A program made the translations under genes and the position numbers. The notes beneath the pieces were generated by a model that worked only from the letters and a program-made list of their open reading frames with translations, ran no database searches and had not been told where the DNA came from. A stretch of DNA of 54,390 nt, from positions 1-54,390 of the forward strand of contig CANJQG010000009.1 in NCBI GenBank assembly GCA_947476405.1, given 5' to 3'. Below, one piece after another: positions 50,183-54,390 of this stretch; within the stretch, counting starts at the first letter, position 1; the number at the start of each line of letters is the position of its first letter. This DNA is from Thiotrichales bacterium (GTDB lineage: Bacteria > Pseudomonadota > Gammaproteobacteria > Francisellales > CACEW01).

Positions 50183-51228
50183 TGAAGCGGTTTATAGCGT
50201 TTACTTTAACAGAAATCGCAGCTCAAATTGGCGCAGAGTGTCGTCTTAAAGGGCCTGACCTTCGCGTCAATGGGTTGGCGACTTTAGAGCATGCTTCCCC
50301 TGATAAAATAAGCTTTTTAACCAATTCTAAATATCGGGTTTTTTTGCCTGATACCCAGGCTGCAGCCGTTATTCTTAGTGAAGAAGATGCGGTTCATGCT
50401 TTGGGAAATGTGTTAGTCATGAAGCAGCCCCATATTGGTTTTGCAAAAGTCGCGCATCTTTTTGATCATGCGCCTCAGCCCGTTCAAGGAGTGCATGCGA
50501 CCGCTCTGATTCATCCCTCTGTTAAAATTCCGGAGCTGATTTCGATCGGACCTTATGTTGTGATTGATGAAGGCGTCATTTTGGGCGAAGGTGTGATCAT
50601 TGGTGCGGGCTGCGTGGTCAGCCAGTTTGCGTCCATTGGGGAGGGTTCTGAGTTAAAACCTCGCGTGGTGGTCTGTCATCGTGTACATATTGGCGCGCGC
50701 TGTTTAATTCACAGTGGTGCAGTGATTGGCAGTGATGGATTTGGCTTGGCAAATGAAAATGGATTTTGGTTGAAGATTCCTCAGTTGGGTTCAGTCGAAT
50801 TGCATGATGCAGTTGAAATTGGCGCCAATACAACGATTGATCGGGGTGCGATTGAAAACACCGTGATTGGTCGAGGGGTTAAAATCGATAATCAGGTGCA
50901 AATTGCACACAATGTGATTGTGGGTGAAGGGACTGCCATGGCAGCCCAAGTTGGGATTGCTGGAAGCAGTAAAATTGGGGCGCATTGTTTGCTTGCCGGA
51001 AAAGTTGGGATCAATGGACATATTACTTTAGTTGATCGTGTGATTGTGACCGCAATGTCAGGGGTGTCGAATGATATTGCTGAGCCTGGAATCTATTCAG
51101 CCTCACTTCCCGCAAAACCCCTTTCAGAATGGAGTAAAACTTTAGCGCGGATTAACCGTTTGGATAAATTAATGATAAAAGTAAAAGAAATGGCGATCAA
51201 GCTCAGGGGTCAAGATGAAAAAAGTTGA
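50182..51228 (+). CDS. lpxD: UDP-3-O-acyl-glucosamine N-acyltransferase LpxD
   Basis: LpxD adds the second hydroxyacyl chain to UDP-3-O-acyl-glucosamine in lipid A synthesis. The 348-residue protein has the uridine-binding N-terminal domain (FTLTEIAAQIGAE, NGLATLEHASPDKISFLTN) and the left-handed beta-helix with hexapeptide repeats. The catalytic-His sequence IAHNVIVGEG is present, and a C-terminal helix follows. It starts in a TAATG junction with skp and ends 14 nt inside fabZ. Confidence 0.96.
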   Translation: MKRFIAFTLTEIAAQIGAECRLKGPDLRVNGLATLEHASPDKISFLTNSKYRVFLPDTQAAAVILSEEDAVHALGNVLVMKQPHIGFAKVAHLFDHAPQPVQGVHATALIHPSVKIPELISIGPYVVIDEGVILGEGVIIGAGCVVSQFASIGEGSELKPRVVVCHRVHIGARCLIHSGAVIGSDGFGLANENGFWLKIPQLGSVELHDAVEIGANTTIDRGAIENTVIGRGVKIDNQVQIAHNVIVGEGTAMAAQVGIAGSSKIGAHCLLAGKVGINGHITLVDRVIVTAMSGVSNDIAEPGIYSASLPAKPLSEWSKTLARINRLDKLMIKVKEMAIKLRGQDEKS

Positions 51229-51670
51229 AATTAACGAGATTTTAAATTATTTGCCTCATCGTTATCCTTTTGTCTTGATTGATCGAGTCTTGGATTATAC
51301 GGTAGATGATTGTATTACGGCGATTAAAAATGTTACGATTAATGAATTGTTTTTTGCAGGGCATTTCCCTAATAATCCGGTGATGCCTGGCGTACTTATT
51401 TTAGAGTCTATGGCGCAAACGATGGGTATTTTGGTTTTTAAAACGATGGAATCAAAGGGGGTCAAGCGGACCGGTCGTGAAATTTTTTATTTTGCAGGAA
51501 TTGATAAAGTGCGATTTAAACAGCCGGTCATTCCTGGAGATCAACTAGTCATGAATGTAAAAATAACCCGTCAAAAAGGCGGCATTATTAAAGCATCGGC
51601 TGTCGCAACGGTCTGTGAGACGGTGGTGTGTAGCGCAGATTTGATGATTGCATATAAGGGAGCTGAATGA
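51215..51670 (+). CDS. fabZ: 3-hydroxyacyl-ACP dehydratase FabZ
   Basis: FabZ dehydrates 3-hydroxyacyl-ACP in fatty-acid elongation. It competes with the Lpx enzymes for the same hydroxyacyl-ACP pool, which explains its place among lpx genes. The 151-residue hotdog protein has its active His50 in FFAGHFPNNPVMPGVLILE and Glu64. Its start overlaps lpxD and its stop directly abuts the first lpxA. Confidence 0.96.
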   Translation: MKKVEINEILNYLPHRYPFVLIDRVLDYTVDDCITAIKNVTINELFFAGHFPNNPVMPGVLILESMAQTMGILVFKTMESKGVKRTGREIFYFAGIDKVRFKQPVIPGDQLVMNVKITRQKGGIIKASAVATVCETVVCSADLMIAYKGAE

Positions 51671-52444
51671 GTGATTCACCCAACGGCCATTATTGAAACG
51701 GGGGCTAAAATTCACCCCTCGGTCTTAATTGGGCCGTATTCGATTATGGGTGCGCATGTTGAAATGGATGAGGGATGCATTGTTGGCCCCCACGTCGTGA
51801 TCACAGGTCATACTAAAATTGGCCGGGAAAATCATTTTTATCAGTTTTCATCGATCGGTGATGCACCGCAGGATAAAAAATATCATGACGAAATCACCTA
51901 TTTAGAAATCGGTGATCGGAATGTCGTTCGGGAATGTGTGACAATTCATCGCGGGACTTTTCAGGATCGTAGCCTAACCCAGATTGGGGATGATAATTTA
52001 TTTATGGCCAATTCCCATGTTGCACATGATTGTGTTTTGGGTGATCACAATATTTTGGCTAATAGCGTTGCGCTTGCTGGGCATGTTCAGGTTGGAAATC
52101 ATGTGATTTTAAGTGGGATGTGCGGAGTGCATCAATTTTGTAAAATTGGTTCCCACGCCTTTATTTCAACGGCAAGTATTGTTTTAAAGGATGTGCCCCC
52201 CTATGTGATGGTGACGGGGGGGGCCAATCCTACCGTTTGTGGTTTGAATGTAGAGGGCTTGAAACGGCGCGGTTTTTCAGCGGATGATATTCAGTGGTTG
52301 CGTCGCGCCTATAAAGTCATTTATCGCCAGGGATTACGTGCGGAAGAAGCGGTGCAGCATCTCAAGGAAATGGCCAAAGACTGCATAGCCGTTCAAATGT
52401 TTGCTGATTTTTTAGCCCAATCTGAGCGAGGTATTATTCGATGA
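51671..52444 (+). CDS. lpxA: UDP-GlcNAc acyltransferase LpxA, copy 1
   Basis: LpxA puts the first 3-hydroxyacyl chain on UDP-GlcNAc, the first lipid A step. The 257-residue hexapeptide-repeat protein keeps the catalytic His region ANSHVAHDC (His125 equivalent), LAGHV (His144) and VHQF (His160/Gln161), and the C-terminal helices (NVEGLKRRGFSADDIQWLRRAYKVIYR). The hydrocarbon-ruler position, Gly173 in E. coli, reads Thr in HAFISTAS, suggesting a different chain-length preference. The start is GTG, directly after the fabZ stop. A second LpxA paralogue overlaps its end. Confidence 0.95.
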   Translation: MIHPTAIIETGAKIHPSVLIGPYSIMGAHVEMDEGCIVGPHVVITGHTKIGRENHFYQFSSIGDAPQDKKYHDEITYLEIGDRNVVRECVTIHRGTFQDRSLTQIGDDNLFMANSHVAHDCVLGDHNILANSVALAGHVQVGNHVILSGMCGVHQFCKIGSHAFISTASIVLKDVPPYVMVTGGANPTVCGLNVEGLKRRGFSADDIQWLRRAYKVIYRQGLRAEEAVQHLKEMAKDCIAVQMFADFLAQSERGIIR

Positions 52445-53220
52445 TCGATCCCACTGCCTTTGTGCATCCCAGTGCTGAAGTGGGGCGGGGGAGCAAAATT
52501 GGTCGTCATGCCTATATTGGTGCAGATGTAAGGATAGGCGAAGACTGTGAGATTCGCCCCTATGCGACGATTTTAGGGCCTACGGTTTTAGGAGATCGGA
52601 ATCGTGTTTTTCAATATGCTACTTTAGGTGATGAGCCTCAGGATATCAGCTATCAAGGCGAGCCAACACGTTTGTTGATCGGTCATGATAATGTCTTTCG
52701 TGAAAATGTCACCGTGCATCGTGGCACCCTCAAAGGGGGTGGCCTGACCACGATTGGAAGTCATAATTATTTAATGGTTTATTCGCATGTCGCACATGAC
52801 TGTATCCTGGGTGATCATATTATGATGGTCAATTATGCGGGCCTGTCTGGGCATATTGAAGTTGCTGATCACGTCACGATCGGCGGTTACTGTGGTGGTC
52901 ATCATTTTGTCAGAATCGGCGCCTATGCCTTTCTCTCTCACGCTTGTCTGATTGTTCAAGATGCCCCGCCCTTTATGATGGTCACCGGTGGGGGCGAGCA
53001 TCCCCGTGTTTGTGGCATTAATTCGCGGGGTCTCCAACGCAATGGATTTTCTTCTGAAGAAATCATCGCCTTGAAAAAACTTTACAAACTCTATTATCGT
53101 TCCACCCTTTCACAAGCCGAAGCCTTGGCTCAGATTCAATCAGAAGTTGTTCCAATCTGTCTACCCGCGCAACAATTTTGCGATTTTATCTCCGGTAGTC
53201 GACGGGGTGTGATGCGTTAA
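52441..53220 (+). CDS. Divergent LpxA paralogue, copy 2
   Basis: The 259-residue protein is a second LpxA-type acyltransferase in direct tandem with copy 1. It keeps the catalytic His region (YSHVAHDC) and the LSGHIEV sequence (His144 equivalent). The Gln161 position is His (GHHFV), and the ruler position 173 is His (YAFLSHACL). The rest is strongly diverged from copy 1 (GGEHPRVCGINSRGLQRNGFSSEEIIALKKLYKLYYR). It may add a different acyl chain, act under other conditions or use a related sugar nucleotide. It ends the operon. lpxB, the normal next gene, is not here. Confidence 0.88.
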   Translation: MIDPTAFVHPSAEVGRGSKIGRHAYIGADVRIGEDCEIRPYATILGPTVLGDRNRVFQYATLGDEPQDISYQGEPTRLLIGHDNVFRENVTVHRGTLKGGGLTTIGSHNYLMVYSHVAHDCILGDHIMMVNYAGLSGHIEVADHVTIGGYCGGHHFVRIGAYAFLSHACLIVQDAPPFMMVTGGGEHPRVCGINSRGLQRNGFSSEEIIALKKLYKLYYRSTLSQAEALAQIQSEVVPICLPAQQFCDFISGSRRGVMR

Positions 53221-53293
53221 TGGTTGAGGTTTTGCCAGCCTAGTTTAAAAATAATCCATAATTTTTTCCGTAAATCAATATTAAGGTCTCATC

Positions 53294-54259
53294 ATGCCGG
53301 ATCATTTTCTTCAGTTTAATTTTTGGTTTAAATTTCTTACAAGCAGACGCGTATTCGATCGTCCGCACCGTTTTTGTTTAACTGAAAAAGAGATTCTCCA
53401 TTATGATTTAATAAAGGCTTCAGCTCAACTCTGTCTAGTCCAGTCTGGTCTGAAGGTGCGCGATTTTGATCTGCTTCAGCCCCTTGGTTCCGGCGTGTAT
53501 TCGCGAGTATATCCTCATGTGAATAGAAAAACGAATATGTGTTTATTGATCAAAAAATTTAGTCATGACCCATTTCTTTATCTAGAACAATATGAAATTA
53601 GTGAAAAGTTGAGGGAGTTTTTCGTATTTTCCTTGCTTTATCCTTCCGCCATGATAGGCGAAACTAGGCTTCGCTTTGCACTTGATTATCCATCACGTCA
53701 CCCCATTAATCCAAGGATCACCTTGCCCCTTCTGGGAGAAATGGGGTTTTCAGACTTGAATTGCAATATCATGATTCCTTCTTTGGATCTTTTTGAAAAA
53801 AAAGTGCGCGTAAAAAAATGGATCAGAGCATTTTCATCGCTCTTTCATCTACTGATTCGGCTTCATAATCAGGGAATTGCGCATTTAGATATTAAAAAAG
53901 AAAATATTCGTTCTATTCAAGAGGGGGTCTCTTTTTTAATTGATTTTGGAAATTCTTTATTTCAATCTGAATTTTGCTTAAGTCAATATATAGAAAGAAC
54001 CACTGCTGATCATAAGCCGCTTAGCGCATTGCAGCCGGATTCGCGCCAAAATCATGACTATGATATTGATTATTTTTCATTAGCGAATGTTTTGATCGCA
54101 AGTCAGGGGTATTCTTTTTCAAACTGGGCTTGGAATCTTTATCAGAGCGATGTTCGGAGCGGGGTATTGAGTATGGGGATGCTGGAATTAAACTATAATC
54201 GTGTAATATATAACTTTCTTAAGAAGCGCCCATTCAACCCCGAAGTGCGAGAGTGTTAA
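53294..54259 (+). CDS. Protein kinase-like protein, probably 3'-truncated by IS30
   Basis: The 321-residue protein has eukaryote-type kinase motifs. There is a glycine-rich loop GSGVYSRVY (65-73), a candidate lysine at 87-88 (LLIKKF), the catalytic loop HLDIKKEN (197-204) and DFG at 217-219. It has no membrane segment or signal peptide. Single kinases of this type in Legionellales are often secreted effectors, but secretion is not shown here. AAGG precedes the ATG. The last 10 or so codons run into the end of an IS30-family element, since the frame and the element overlap at 54256-54259. The native C-terminus is therefore probably lost or replaced. Confidence 0.78.
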   Translation: MPDHFLQFNFWFKFLTSRRVFDRPHRFCLTEKEILHYDLIKASAQLCLVQSGLKVRDFDLLQPLGSGVYSRVYPHVNRKTNMCLLIKKFSHDPFLYLEQYEISEKLREFFVFSLLYPSAMIGETRLRFALDYPSRHPINPRITLPLLGEMGFSDLNCNIMIPSLDLFEKKVRVKKWIRAFSSLFHLLIRLHNQGIAHLDIKKENIRSIQEGVSFLIDFGNSLFQSEFCLSQYIERTTADHKPLSALQPDSRQNHDYDIDYFSLANVLIASQGYSFSNWAWNLYQSDVRSGVLSMGMLELNYNRVIYNFLKKRPFNPEVREC

Positions 54260-54390
54260 GCATCAGAAAAAAACACCTCACGTGGAGTCTTGTAGCCTAG
54301 AATCTTTCGTGGTCTAGAATTAAGCGCATCCTCGACAACTTGGACCATGGCTGGGGTCAGTATATCAAAAGGCGTACTTTTAGGGAAATA
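54256..54390 (-). mobile_element. IS30-family transposase, C-terminal fragment at the window edge
   Basis: The minus strand reads FPKSTPFDILTPAMVQVVED, then ALNSRPRKILGYKTPREVFF and SDA before a stop (TAA at 54256-54258). The N-R-P-R-K-x-L-G-Y-x-T-P-x-E signature is typical of the IS30 transposase C-terminus. Only 44 residues fall in the window, and the gene continues beyond 54390. The element end should lie just left of 54256, within the last codons of the kinase gene, but I cannot fix the terminal repeat. Confidence 0.85.

Overview
The window reads as a chromosomal segment of a gammaproteobacterium, most plausibly from the Legionellales/Coxiellaceae side. The evidence is the set of housekeeping families, the SUF system with an Rrf2 regulator, SufU and SufT, the two LpxA genes, small COG3014/DUF2797 proteins and a eukaryote-like protein kinase. 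This assignment is inferred from gene content and was not tested by a tree. The DNA leans AT-rich, coding is very dense, and many genes overlap by 1 to 38 nt, both within operons (ATGA/TAATG junctions) and tail-to-tail.

Layout. 1-1.3 kb: an unrecognised gene broken by a frameshift at a G6 tract. 1.4-8.3 kb: translation genes (lepA; pheS-pheT on the minus strand; the linked pair efp-epmA). 8.3-10.3 kb (minus): an APC amino-acid permease and a hemolysin III-type membrane protein. 10.4-13 kb: tyrS, a degenerate serine-recombinase-like protein with an inverted repeat in its own promoter, and a one-HKD phospholipase D/Nuc lipoprotein. 13-18.8 kb: adk-rsmD, a FimV-like protein, accA-tilS and nadB. 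18.8-20 kb (minus): ybeY-corC. 20.3-21.9 kb: hfq-hflX, with an unusual acidic Hfq rim.

21.9-27.9 kb is a complete SUF iron-sulfur operon (Rrf2 regulator, sufB, sufC, short sufD, sufS, sufU, sufA-like, sufT). It has its own promoter inside the end of hflX and a near-consensus IscR type-1 operator over the regulator start codon. Next come a small HTH protein, coaD, a 2[4Fe-4S] ferredoxin, ileS and lysS. 33.3-35 kb (minus) holds a second APC permease behind a TrpR/YerC-like regulator that has no ordinary start codon. 35.1-37.7 kb is an orphan ClpV/TssH-type AAA+ ATPase with no other type VI secretion gene nearby.

37.7-41.2 kb (minus) is a homogentisate (tyrosine) catabolic operon: FMN reductase, hmgA, fumarylacetoacetase and maiA, behind a very good sigma-70 promoter. 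41.3-43.2 kb: greA and a COG3014 lipoprotein. 43.2-47.1 kb: aceE without E2/E3 genes, a hotdog thioesterase and a DUF2797 zinc protein. 47.3-53.2 kb: the envelope operon bamA-skp-lpxD-fabZ-lpxA-lpxA, with two divergent tandem LpxA paralogues. 53.3-54.4 kb: a protein kinase-like gene whose 3' end runs into a truncated IS30-family element at the window edge.

The most interesting items are the two LpxA paralogues, the orphan ClpV, the IscR-type operator of the suf operon, the start-less TrpR-like regulator, the Hfq rim changes and the kinase/IS30 junction. No tRNA, rRNA or CRISPR array was seen. No clearly undescribed multi-gene system could be demonstrated from sequence alone.
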